This document shows, in pieces, positions 9,564-19,289 of a stretch of 64,000 bases of DNA (positions within the stretch are counted from its first letter, which is position 1; each line of letters begins with the position of its first letter). The translations under genes and the position numbers were made by a program. Under the pieces are notes generated by a model. It was given only the letters and a program-made list of their open reading frames with translations, made no database searches and had not been told where the DNA came from. The DNA is from Neoarius graeffei (lineage: Eukaryota > Chordata > Actinopteri > Siluriformes > Ariidae): assembly GCF_027579695.1 (NCBI RefSeq), contig NC_083587.1:59344738-59408737 (forward strand), read 5' to 3'.

Positions 9564-10693
9564 AAGGTCAAGGTTCTTTATTGTCATTTGCATGTTTCAC
9601 GTGTAAACGAAATTTGTGCCTCAGGGCCAGCAGCGTATATAAATAGAAGAATTAAAATTAAAAATAAATAGAAAAATAGAATGGGCGGCACGGTGGTGTA
9701 GTGGTTAGCGCTGTCGCCTCGGTCCGGGTTCGAGCCCCGTGGCTGACGAGGGCCTTTCTGTGCGGAGTTTGCATGTTCTCCCCGTGTCCGCGTGGGTTTC
9801 CTCCGGGTGCTCCGGTTTCCCCCACAGTCCAAAGACATGCGGGTTAGGTTAACTGGTGACTCTAAATTGACCGTAGGTGTGAATGTGAGTGTTAATGGTT
9901 GTCTGTGTCTATGTGTCAGCCCTGTGATGACCTGGTGACTTGTCCAGGGTGTACCCCGCCTTTCACCCGTAGTCAGCTGGGATAGGCTCCAGCTTGCCTG
10001 CGACCCTGTAGAACAGGATAAAGCTGCTAGAGATAATGAGATGAGATGAGAAAAATAGAATAGAAAAAAAATAGTGCAACCGTGATTAAAAAGTGTTCAG
10101 GTGAACAGTAAAAACTTCAATATGGGCAAAAATGCAAAATGAGGGGAGTGAGGGGGCAGCATCAGAGCTTAGGCTTAGTGTTCATTAGCTTAGGCTTAGT
10201 GTTCTGGGAAGAAGCTGCACTGGAGCCTTGAAGTTTTGGCCCTGATGCTGCAGAGTCTTTTTCCTGAGGGGAGGAGGCTGAATAGTCTGTGTGCTGGGTG
10301 GGTGGAGTCACCCGTGATGCAGGCCGCTCTGCTCCTGCACCGGCTGTTGTAGACATCTTCTATGGATGGCAGGATGCAATGGGTGATCTTCTGTGCTGTG
10401 CGCACCACCCTCTGCAGAGCCTTCCTGTCCACAGCCAAGCAGTTTCCATACCAGGAGGTGATGGAGGAGTTCAGTGTGCTCTCCACCACACACCTGTAGA
10501 AGGCTCCCAGGACCACAGGGCTCAATCCAGCCTGCCTTAGCCTCCTCAAAAAGTAGAGGCGTTGGTGGGCCTTCTTGACCACGCTGGCTGTGTTCGTGGT
10601 TCACTTCAAGTGGCTAGAGATGTAGACCCCCAGGTACTTGATATTGTGGACCATCTCTACAGCTTCTCCTCCGATGTAGAGGACCATCCCTTT
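9564..10693 (-). pseudogene. L2-type LINE 3' end, with SINE insertion
   Basis: The 3' terminus (inverse of CAAGGTTCTTTATTGTCATT) lies at 9564. The coding part runs leftwards from about 10693: GGEAVEMVHNIKYLGVYISS, a stop near 10602, then KKAHQRLYFLRRLRQAG, TSWYGNC, and HPAHRLFSLLPSGKR. These are the terminal motifs of fish L2-like LINEs and match the copy at 51600-52665. The copy lacks endonuclease and RT core, being 5' truncated. A SINE sits in its 3' untranslated region. Confidence 0.8.
9683..10050 (+). mobile_element. S1 SINE
   Basis: It is flanked by the 11-bp duplication AAAAATAGAAT (9672-9682 and 10051-10061). About 15 bases normally present between the CGCCTC and GGTCCGGG motifs (CACAGCAAGAA) are missing from the head. 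Confidence 0.95.
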
Positions 10694-10739
10694 ACATATC
10701 CCACAAACCACACAATGGATTGTGGGATATGTAAAAGGG
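10688..10739. repeat. Hairpin
   Basis: Left stem CCCTTTACATATCCCACAA and right stem TTGTGGGATATGTAAAAGGG pair with a single-base bulge around a 13-base loop. Confidence 0.85.
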
Positions 10740-11015
10740 CTGAATGATGGATTACCTTTTATCAGGTCACCTTTGTAAATAAGCCTTTAATATAACACTG
10801 CTGTTGTTTGTGTGTTGTTTGTGAATAACTGTTTTATTCTATCCACATTCACTGGATTTTGAGAAACAGAGCATTTTTATTTTCACTTTTTGCAAATTTG
10901 GTTAAAAAAAACTTTATACAAAACGTCCAACAAAATAATTTCCACTTAGAATGTAAACAAACTGGTGAAATGACAGGAGCAATTTGTGAAAAATGCAATG
11001 ATAATAATTCTTGAA

Positions 11016-11184
11016 AAATAAATATATTATTTACCAGCTGGGAGGTCCGTATGGTAAAATACCGTGACCGAGGTCTTGAAAGTATTGACTGAGGCCCTCT
11101 GGGCCGAGGTCAGTATTCAAGGCCGAGGTCGCGGTATTTCACCATACGGACCGACCTTAAGCTGGTAAATAATATATTTATTTT
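11016..11184. repeat. 169-bp imperfect palindrome
   Basis: The arms AAATAAATATATTATTTACC and GGTAAATAATATATTTATTT are exact inverses. Further in, GGTCCGTATGGTAAAATACC pairs with GGTATTTCACCATACGGACC, and the centre lies near 11100 at GAGGCCCTCTGGGCC. The segment could form a cruciform or long RNA hairpin. It sits within family A copy 1 and is absent from the other two copies, so it is probably a separate insertion. Confidence 0.85.
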
Positions 11185-11249
11185 TTTCTTTACCAAATTC
11201 TAACAGAAAACGAGAGCGCCCGAAAGGGAAAACCGAGCTGAGGCGAGCC

Positions 11250-12210
11250 ACCATTTTGAATCCTCATTCACGGCTGTAATGCAAATTGCTTCCTCCTCGA
11301 TATACAAGTGCACTTCCATGGCAGGAACAAAACTACATTTTGCCGCCTATGTAGTCCCCTATTTATACAAAATTGAGTTATTCAGGATTCAGCCTGGGCG
11401 GCACGGTGGTGTAGTGGTTAGCGCTGTCGCCTCACAGCAAGAAGGTCCTGGGTTCAATCCCAGTGGCCGGTGAGGGCCTTTCTGTGTGGAGTTTGCATGT
11501 TCTCCCCGTGTCCGCGTGGGTTTCCTCCGGGTGCTCCGGTTCCCCCAAAGACATGCAGGTTAGGTTAACTGGTGACTCTAAATTGACCGTAGGTGTGAAT
11601 GTGAGTGTGAATGGTTGTCTGTGTCTATGTGTCAGCCCTGTGATGACCTGGCGACTTGTCCAGGGTGTACCCCGCCTTTCGCCCGTAGTCAGCTGGGATA
11701 GGCTACAGTTTGCCTGCGACCCTGTAGAACAGGATAAAGCGGCTACAGATAATGAGATGAGATGAGGATTCAGCCATGTTTTTGCTCAGCATTAGCAACA
11801 GTTAGAGGTTTTTAGCTTTCTCCTGAAATGTTTTCTTTTATTTTGTCTTCCTCAGGGTAGTAAAACTTGTTTTCGCTGTGAACACTGTCGTTATCGCTAT
11901 CCATGCTGTAAAATTAATGCCATTTTGAATCCTCATTCACGGCTGTAATGCAAATGGCTTCCTCCTCGGTATACAAGTGCACTTCCATGGCAGGAAAAAA
12001 ACTACATTTTGCCGCCTATGTAGTCCCCTATTTATACAAAATTGAGTCATTCAGGATTCAGCCATGTTTTTGCTCGGCATTAGCAAGTTAGAGATTTTTA
12101 GCTTTCTCCTGAAATGTTTTCTTTTATTTCTTCTTCCTCAGGAGAGTAAAACTCACTTTCGTTGTGAACACTGTCGTTATCGCTATCCATGCTGTAAAAT
12201 TAATGCTATT
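11250..12210 (+). repeat. About 290-bp tandem duplication, one copy split by a SINE
   Basis: The unit starting CATTTTGAATCCTCATTCAC occurs at 11250 and again at about 11920. Without the SINE both units are about 290-300 bases and nearly the same. The unit includes GGCTTCCTCCTCGGTATACA and ends near CCATGCTGTAAAATTAATGC. Confidence 0.85.
11395..11765 (+). mobile_element. S1 SINE in the first tandem unit
   Basis: The 10-bp duplication GGATTCAGCC flanks it (11385-11394 and 11766-11775). The matching site in the second tandem unit is empty, so insertion happened after duplication. Confidence 0.95.
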
Positions 12211-12301
12211 CTCCTGAGAAATGCGAAAATAAATGTTGACAAAAATTGCTACTATGTTTGTTGTTGTTGTGAACGAGCGAGTCGCCAGAGGTCCTTAACC
12301 A

Positions 12302-12327
12302 GGGTCCGTATCGTAGGATACGGACCC
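12302..12327. repeat. Short perfect hairpin
   Basis: GGGTCCGTATC and GATACGGACCC pair around a few bases. Compare the GGTCCGTATGG arms of the palindrome at 11016-11184. Confidence 0.7.
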
Positions 12328-12803
12328 GCTCGCCAGCCAAACAGAGCGCAGGATTTGATGGAAACCGGACCGTGAAAAAAAAAAAAACGATACGTTCGTA
12401 CTATCAAATACTTTCAATTCCATATTTTGTTGCTTTTTTTAAAATATATTTTTCAGGGTTTTGTTTTCGAGTTGAGTTTTTATTTCCTCCAGCTGGTTCA
12501 GCAACACGCTCTGCCATTTTGTTGTTCTCTACTCACGGTATATGAGCTGATAGCCTAGTAGTAGAGTAGCCAATCAGAGCACGCGATTGCTCATATCCAG
12601 TCAATTTGGATAGAATAAACTTTTTTTAGCCAATCAGCAAACAGACAGAATGATATTGAATAACAGAATAGTCACATTTACTGTACATTACCTGTTGGGG
12701 GGGCCGAGTGTTGCTGAGTTTAACCAGTCAGAAAACAGACATGATGGATCACCTTTTATCAGGTCACCTTTGTAAATAAGATTTTAATATAACACTGCTT
12801 TTG

Positions 12804-13069
12804 TGTGTGTTTCATGAGCCAGTCTGGTTGAAAACTGTTCAAATATTTTCTGTTTTTGCGGGAAATATTAAACCTTTTAAATGTTTTTTGCTTTTTATTA
12901 TTATTATAACTTTCTTATGATTTGAATACTAATCTTCATTTTGGAGATAATTTTTTAAAACACGTAAACACTATTATACATACGCTTTTATTGTTGCAAT
13001 TTATTACTTATTCATATCTATTATTTTTATCATTAGAGCATTGAAACTCTGTGAAATGCTTTGAAATAA

Positions 13070-13102
<33 letters not shown>

Positions 13103-13271
13103 TGAAGGTGTAAAAGTAAAATAATCCAAAAGGCCCTAGAGACTACTGAAAGAGCGAGGCGTTAGAAATATTCCTACAAGAAGCTTTCATTGTGTAAATC
13201 ATTGAACCTCAGCTAATGTCTTTTCCTTTCCTCATTTTTCTCTTCCTTTCTTTTGTCTTTTTTTTCTCAAG
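12804..13271. other. AT-rich interval, no gene seen
   Basis: It contains a (TTA)n microsatellite at 13070-13101. The last 55 bases form a long pyrimidine tract ending TTTTTTTTCTCAAG, which serves as the acceptor of the exon at 13272. Confidence 0.5.
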
Positions 13272-13347
13272 TGACGGAAGCGTGTCCACTAAGCAGATCG
13301 TGTTCCTGCAGAGACCAACACTGCCCCTCAAGAGGAAACACTCCAAG
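13272..13347 (+). CDS. Internal exon of unrecognised gene
   Basis: A 76-base exon sits between a strong pyrimidine-rich acceptor (TTTTTTTTCTCAAG) and a donor-like AAG|GTGCCA. It enters with one base completing a split codon and codes DGSVSTKQIVFLQRPTLPLK then RKHSK, ending at a codon boundary. The exon at 18309 starts in phase 0, so the two join in frame as HSK-KIIFRAR. The peptide is basic with no recognised domain. The donor is weaker than consensus. Earlier exons must lie further left and were not found in this window. I do not recognise the gene. Confidence 0.55.
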
Positions 13348-13376
13348 GTGCCAAACCTCTCGGTTCATGTCGTTTT

Positions 13377-13377
<1 letters not shown>

Positions 13378-13422
<45 letters not shown>
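13378..13422. repeat. (CA)n microsatellite
   Basis: About 22 uninterrupted CA repeats lie 30 bases after the exon at 13272-13347, in the intron. Length variation is likely among individuals. Confidence 0.95.
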
Positions 13423-13425
<3 letters not shown>

Positions 13426-13876
13426 GTTTTACCCAGCTCTAATATCTTTCCTCTACAGAATACTCAGAATGCTGCCTAAACATTGAGTGCTGGCTCTTAA
13501 AGTAATTAATTAATAACATTTGATTGAGTGTTAATTAGTTCCAGTTGAGTATATACAGTGCTGTTATAACGCTATTGGCTGTGGACTTGTGTCCGTGTGA
13601 TTGTACAACAGCACCAGGGTTAAGTCCTGTGTCACTAGCTAGCAATCTGAGTTGAAGGTATTTAACCCTGAAAACTGAAGTGTTTTATTCCTTTTATACC
13701 GCAGCAATCTGCCAAAGGTTACAATGGCTTACTTATAATCCTATAGAGCAGGGGTTTTCAAAGTATGGGAGAGTCCGCCCCCCCTCAGAGAGCAAATAAA
13801 CAACAGCGCCCCCCTTACAATTTTTGTTGTTGCTATACTTAATGTTCCATTCGTATTTGAAAAAATGGTTGTTGTA

Positions 13877-16851
13877 CACATTTTAATTTTTTTCTTTTAC
13901 ACATTTTAAACATCTGTGCTTTTTGAAAAATCTTTTTTTACACATTTAAAACATATGAGCTTTTTTAAAACCTCTTTTTGAAAACCTCTTTTTTACACAT
14001 TTTAAACATCTGTGCTTTTTTAAAACCTCTTTTTTACACATTTTAAACATCTGTGCTTTTTAAAACCTCTTTTTTTTACACATTTTAAACATGTGCTTTT
14101 TTAAAACCTTTTTTTACACATTTTAAATGTGTGCTTTTTAAAACATCTTTTCTTACACATTTTAAACATCTGTGCTTTTTAAAACCTCTTTTTTACACAT
14201 TTTAAACATGTGCTTTTTTAAAACTTCTTTTTTTACACATTTTAAACGTGTGCTTTTTAAAACATCTTTTCTTACACATTTTAAACATCTGTGCTTTTTA
14301 AAACCTCTTTTTTTACACATTTTAAACATGTGCTTTTTTAAAACCTCTTTTTTTACACATTTTAAATGTGTGCTTTTTAAAAAAGCTTTTCTTACACATT
14401 TTAAACATCTGTGCTTTTTTAAAACCTCTTTTTTACACATTTTAAACATCTGTGCTTTTTGAAAAATCTTTTTTTACACATTTAAAACATATGAGCTTTT
14501 TTAAAACCTCTTTTTTAAAACCTCTTTTTTATACATTTTAAACATCTGTGCTTTTTTAAAACCTCTTTTTTTTACACATTTTAAACATCTGTGCTTTTTA
14601 AAACCTCTTTTTTTACACATTTTAAACGTGCTTTTTTAAAACCTTTTTTACACATTTTAAACGTGTGCTTTTTAAAACATCTTTTCTTACACATTTTAAA
14701 CATCTGTGCTTTTTAAAACCTCTTTTTTACACATTTTAAACATGTGCTTTTTTAAAACATCTTTTCTTACACATTTTAAACATCTGTGCTTTTTGAAAAA
14801 TCTTTTTTACACATTTTAAACATCTGTGCTTTTTTAAAACCTCTTTTTTTTTACACATTTTAAACATCTGTGCTTTTTAAAACCTCTTTTTTTACACATT
14901 TTAAACGTGCTTTTTTAAAACCTTTTTTACACATTTTAAACGTGTGCTTTTTAAAACATCTTTTCTTACACATTTTAAACATCTGTGCTTTTTAAAACCT
15001 CTTTTTTACACATTTTAAACATGTGCTTTTTTAAAACCTCTTTTTTTACACATTTTAAATGTGTGCTTTTTAAAAAAGCTTTTCTTACACATTTTAAACA
15101 TCTGTGCTTTTTTAAAACCTCTTTTTTACACATTTTAAACATCTGTGCTTTTTGAAAAATCTTTTTTTACACATTTAAAACATATGAGCTTTTTTAAAAC
15201 CTCTTTTTTATACATTTTAAACATCTGTGCTTTTTTAAAACCTCTTTTTTTACACATTTTAAACATCTGTGCTTTTTAAAACCTCTTTTTTTACACATTT
15301 TAAACGTGCTTTTTTAAAACCTTTTTTACACATTTTAAACGTGTGCTTTTTAAAACATCTTTTCTTACACATTTTAAACATCTGTGCTTTTTAAAACCTC
15401 TTTTTTACACATTTTAAACATGTGCTTTTTTAAAACATCTTTTCTTACACATTTTAAACATCTGTGCTTTTTGAAAAATCTTTTTTTACACATTTTAAAC
15501 ATCTGTGCTTTTTTAAAACCTCTTTTTTTTACACATTTTAAACATCTGTGCTTTTTAAAACCTCTTTTTTTACACATTTTAAACGTGCTTTTTTAAAACC
15601 TTTTTTACACATTTTAAACGTGTGCTTTTTAAAACATCTTTTCTTACACATTTTAAACATCTGTGCTTTTTAAAACCTCTTTTTTATACATTTTAAACAT
15701 GTGCTTTTTTAAAACCTCTTTTTTTACACATTTTAAATGTGTGCTTTTTAAAACATCTTTTCTTACACATTTTAAACATCTGTGCTTTTTAAAACCTCTT
15801 TTTACACATTTTAAACATGTGCTTTTTTAAAACCTCTTTTTTACACATTTTAAATGTGTGCTTTTTAAAACAGCTTTTCTTACACATTTTAAACATCTTT
15901 GCTTTTTTAAAACCTCTTTTTTTACACATTTTAAACATATGTGCTTTTTAAAACCTCTTTTTTACACATTTTAAACATCTGTGCTTTTTTAAAACTTTTT
16001 TTTACACATTTTAAACATCTGTGCTTTTTAAAACCTCTTTTTTACACATTTTAAACGTGTGCTTTTTAAAACATCTTTTCTTACACATTTTAAACATCTG
16101 TGCTTTTTAAAACCTCTTTTTTACACATTTTAAACATGTGCTTTTTTAAAACCTCTTTTTTTACACATTTTAAATGTGTGCTTTTTAAAACATCTTTTCT
16201 TACACATTTTAAACATCTGTGCTTTTTAAAACCTCTTTTTACACATTTTAAACATGTGCTTTTTTAAAATCTTTTTTTTTTACACATTTTAAACGTGTGC
16301 TTTTTAAAACATCTTTTCTTACACATTTTAAACATCTGTGCTTTTTTAAAACCTCTTTTTTACACATTTTAAACATCTGTGCTTTTTAAAACCTCTTTTT
16401 ACACATTTTAAACATGTGCTTTTTTAAAATCTTTTTTTTTTACACATTTTAAACGTGTGCTTTTTAAAACATCTTTTCTTACACATTTTAAACATCTGTG
16501 CTTTTTTAAAACCTCTTTTTTACACATTTTAAACATCTGTGCTTTTTTAAACCTTTTTTTTACACATTTTAAACATCTGTGCTTTTTAAAACATCTTTTA
16601 CACATTTTAAACAGCTGTGCTTTTTAAAACATCTTTTTTACACATTTTAAACATCTGTGCTTTTTAAAACATCTTTTACACATTTTAAACATCTGTGCTT
16701 TTTAAAACATCTTTTTTTACACATTTTAAACATCTGTGCTTTTTTAAACCTTTTTTTACACATTTTAAACATCTGTGCTTTTTAAAACATCTTTTACACA
16801 TTTTAAACATCTGTGCTTTTTAAAACATCTTTTTTACACATTTTAAACATC
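13877..16851. repeat. A/T-rich minisatellite, unit about 36-40 bp
   Basis: The unit is TACACATTTTAAACATCTGT followed by GCTTTTTAAAACCTCTTTTT, with variants lacking TCT or carrying GTGTGC. Some 75-80 units fill 3 kb. A variant, CATTTAAAACATATGAGC, recurs near 13943, 14478 and 15170, showing multi-unit blocks of roughly 540 and 690 bases that were copied together. Long open frames across it (for example KCVKKEVLKK on the minus strand) arise only because unit lengths near 39 keep frame. Confidence 0.95.
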
Positions 16852-16859
16852 TCATAGCA

Positions 16860-17002
16860 TCGTTAGCTAGCACCTCTTGGCAGACAACACACTGTGGCAG
16901 TGGAGCATCTTCAGATCCAGTCCATGAAAATCCAAACTTTAAATAATCGTGGTCATATTTCCTTCTTTTTTTGCTTGGTCCAGACTCTGTCTCCTCACTC
17001 AC
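16860..17002 (-). pseudogene. N-terminal fragment of BED-finger hAT transposase
   Basis: The minus-strand frame begins MSEETESGPSKKRRKYDHDY and continues LKFGFSWTG, then CVVCQEVLANDAM before running into the minisatellite. The CxxC pair and neighbourhood match the start of BED zinc fingers of ZBED5/ZBED8-like hAT (Charlie-group) transposases. Its normal job is binding transposon ends. The second half of the finger and the whole catalytic RNase-H-like domain are absent, so it is dead. Confidence 0.7.
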
Positions 17003-17175
17003 TGTAGCTTTAGGTACTAAAAATCAATCCATTTTGTCTCTGGCAAAGGCTAGCTGAAGTTCGCTAAATGTCCGCAATAGTAACTTATTCTGGTTTATTT
17101 TTCCTGACGTTGCGCCCCCCCGAAGAACTCTGGTGCCCCCTAGGGGAGGCGCGCCCCACACTTTGAAAAGCCCTG

Positions 17176-17830
17176 CTATAGAGGCTTTGCACTGTTACAT
17201 GACCCACATACTGTAGCAACGGTAACTATGCCCCCATGACAGGGGGAAAAAATAGAGAGATTTCTAAGTGTAGAAGGGAAAAATGACCCGGAAGTATTCG
17301 ATGGGACTTGGTGTCACACGGAAAGTTTAAAAACCTCATGGTATGCTCACATCATTTCCACAAAGATAAGACTTCCAAAAAAAAAATTCAGAACTGCAGC
17401 AAGGTGCTCATTCTTACACAGTGAAGTGAAGTGAATATGAGCATCAATACAGTGACTCAGCACAGCCTAACCTTCACTGAGACTTAAAAAAAAAGTGCAT
17501 TTATATTCGGGGATCCTTCGGAGTGTGTTGTGCACGCTTGGGACCCAGTCATTATGAGAAACACCTGATACTGATTTGAATGCAATCAGCACATGCACGT
17601 TTAGAATTCTCTCTAGTTTTCTCGTCGATGATGAATTACTTTTGGTAAATTAAAAAATCTGATGTCTTTGTTTCGTTTAAAATGATTTGCACATCCAAAA
17701 ACACAGCAAAACCTTCCCATACTGATCAATAACAATTAACTCGTCAGAATAATGCACTACAAGCATGCCCCCTGTCATGGCAGCGTAGTTACCGTTGATA
17801 TGGAGGTCACATGACGGTGCAAAGCCTCTA
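17176..17830. mobile_element. Foldback MITE, left arm cut by the hAT element
   Basis: The left arm TAGAGGCTTTGCACTGTTAC...ACGGTAACTATGCCCCCATG (17178-17245) is the inverse of 17767-17830 (CCCCCTGTCATGGCAGCGTA...GCAAAGCCTCTA), about 65 bases with some mismatches, around a 520-base centre. The hAT element entered a few bases from the left end, so the extreme left terminus is at 13741-13748. No coding sequence. Confidence 0.7.
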
Positions 17831-17894
17831 CAGAATGCCATGTCATACTTTTTATCCATTCATAGTTCCATTTAATGTTGTAGAATGCCTGAGA

Positions 17895-17974
17895 AACAAG
17901 TTAGTTCCTGTTATCACTTATGTTATAGCCACTATAAACAATCGTTCCCTCACTAGCTTCTCTTCTTGCTCTCT

Positions 17975-18008
<34 letters not shown>

Positions 18009-18225
18009 ATAAGAATTTTAAAGTTAGTTTTATCTGCGGCTCGTAAAAAAAAAGTGCTGACATTGGAGCCTCCTTATATAACTGTTAAACAAATGTGTCT
18101 TTACATAAAACATCACCGTATCAATAATAACATAATCGATAAAAACATATGTTTTTATCAGTTTACATGGAGTGTGGAGAACAAGTGCCTTTGGAGCTGC
18201 TGTGATAGAAAATGAATCAACACCT
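17895..18225. repeat. Interspersed repeat family D, copy 1
   Basis: Parts such as GTTCCTGTTATC, CACTATAAACAATCGTTCC and GAGCTGCTGT..ATCAACA recur in the same order at about 42905-43265. It includes a (CT)n microsatellite at 17976-18007. No coding signature. Confidence 0.5.
17976..18007. repeat. (CT)n microsatellite
   Basis: About 15 CT repeats in the intron before the exon at 18309. Confidence 0.95.
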
Positions 18226-18308
18226 TCTGACCACTTTTTCTGATTGAAAGCTAAATATCGATGTTTGTTTGTTTGCATTTTACCTAATTGTAACATACCA
18301 TCTTCCAG

Positions 18309-18818
18309 AAAATCATCTTCAGAGCCCGAAAGAACTCAAGCAAGAACTCAGTCAAGGACACACTGAAAAACAAGAAGAAGAAGAACAACACAACAGAGAA
18401 GGAGCTGGACGATCAGAAGATCCAGGATGGAGTGGGGAAGGATGGCAAAGAGAACACAGATGAGAACAAGGGTCAAAACAACATCAGTGGAGACAACGAC
18501 GGGACAGATGGAGAGACGATGCAGAACGAGCGAGCAGACCTGGAGGAAAGGGACGAGAGAACGACGGAGGTGGAGGCAGAAGTGAGGAGAGAGATGGGAA
18601 TAAAATCGATGAATGGAAAGCAAGAAGAGGCAGATGATGAGATAGAGACTCTTTCTGACGTGAACAATGGAGAGATGTTAGGTGAAGAGGTGGAGAAAAG
18701 TGGAGAGGAAGCCTACCATCTGCATAACGGCTTAGATGATCAAGAACCGTCAGCAAATGAGGTGCAAGATGAAAACAGCATTGATGTCGAGGACGTCGAT
18801 TCAGCCGATCAGGAGTAA
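18309..18818 (+). CDS. Terminal coding exon of unrecognised gene
   Basis: A 510-base open frame follows the acceptor TAACATACCATCTTCCAG, in phase with the exon at 13272-13347. It codes 169 residues: a basic start KIIFRARKNSSKNSVKD and KNKKKKNN, then a long Glu/Asp-rich tail (DNDGTDGETMQ, EERDERTTEVEAEV, DDEIETLSDVNN) ending VDSADQE and TAA. No domain, signal or membrane segment is visible; it looks intrinsically disordered. The shift to GC-richer, purine-rich sequence against the AT-rich introns supports real coding. I do not recognise the family. Confidence 0.7.
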   Translation, partial: KIIFRARKNSSKNSVKDTLKNKKKKNNTTEKELDDQKIQDGVGKDGKENTDENKGQNNISGDNDGTDGETMQNERADLEERDERTTEVEAEVRREMGIKSMNGKQEEADDEIETLSDVNNGEMLGEEVEKSGEEAYHLHNGLDDQEPSANEVQDENSIDVEDVDSADQE

Positions 18819-19289
18819 GAATTTCTGCTGCCTTGAATGTCACACAAAAACCTCGTCTGGTTTTTTTTTTTTATTTGTTTGTTTATTTTTATCAGTATAA
18901 GCACTGGATTTTATGACCAACACCCGGATGTGTATGATATATATGAGGAGCTCAAGACAGAAAACACTTTTTCTTCGCCTTGCTCTCAACTTGTTCAAAA
19001 TCGACAAAGCAGCAGACGCATCCAGTGGACTTAAAGACTGTACCATGAGGAATGGCGGAGACCATTTTTTGCGAAAGGCAATCTGTTCTAAAGAAGATAT
19101 CATCACCTCCGTTTGTTTACATGTCTGAATATCAATGCTGAGTCGCCAGTTTGTGAGGTTTGGCAACCTTCTAGGTGCAACCAGTAACCAGTTTATCAGG
19201 TCTTTGTATGTATAAGGGAATACACCCACCCTGGATGGGACACCGATCCAGAACCAAATATTACCAACATCCATTTCTATTGCCCCATC
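18819..19289. other. 3' untranslated region and unassigned sequence
   Basis: This follows the stop codon at 18816-18818. A minus-strand open frame at 18840-19304 has no family motif and is treated as chance. No clear AATAAA signal sits close to the stop. Confidence 0.4.

Larger units (their letters stand above)
10744..12803. mobile_element. Composite repeat: family A copy 1 between direct repeats
   Basis: The family A body runs from GTTTTATTCTATCCACATTC (10831) to the inverse end TGGATAGAATAA (12618); related copies lie at 23020-23558 and 42200-42906. Outside it, a direct repeat of about 62 bases (CCTTTTATCAGGTCACCTTT, then GTAAATAAG) occurs at 10744-10806 and 12742-12803. Inside are a palindrome, a tandem duplication and a SINE. 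No transposase frame is present. Confidence 0.6.
13749..17175 (-). mobile_element. hAT element with internal 3-kb minisatellite
   Basis: Inverted ends CAGGGGTTTTCAAAGT and ACTTTGAAAAGCCCTG, with a perfect 8-bp duplication CTATAGAG (13741-13748 and 17176-17183), identify a hAT transposon. Near the right end, on the minus strand, is the start of a BED-type transposase. The remainder of the transposase is replaced by a tandem array (about 13877-16851). The element lies in an intron of the gene with exons at 13272 and 18309, and inside one arm of a foldback repeat (17176-17830). Confidence 0.85.

Noticed and set aside
14162..16605. Long minus-strand frames rich in KCVKK and LKK repeats, and plus-strand THFKHL repeats
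   Set aside because: They are read-through of a tandem repeat whose unit is near a multiple of three; no start context, no family, and codon pattern follows the DNA unit.
13877..16851. CRISPR-like regular repeats
   Set aside because: Units are head-to-tail without unique spacers, in eukaryotic DNA inside a hAT element.
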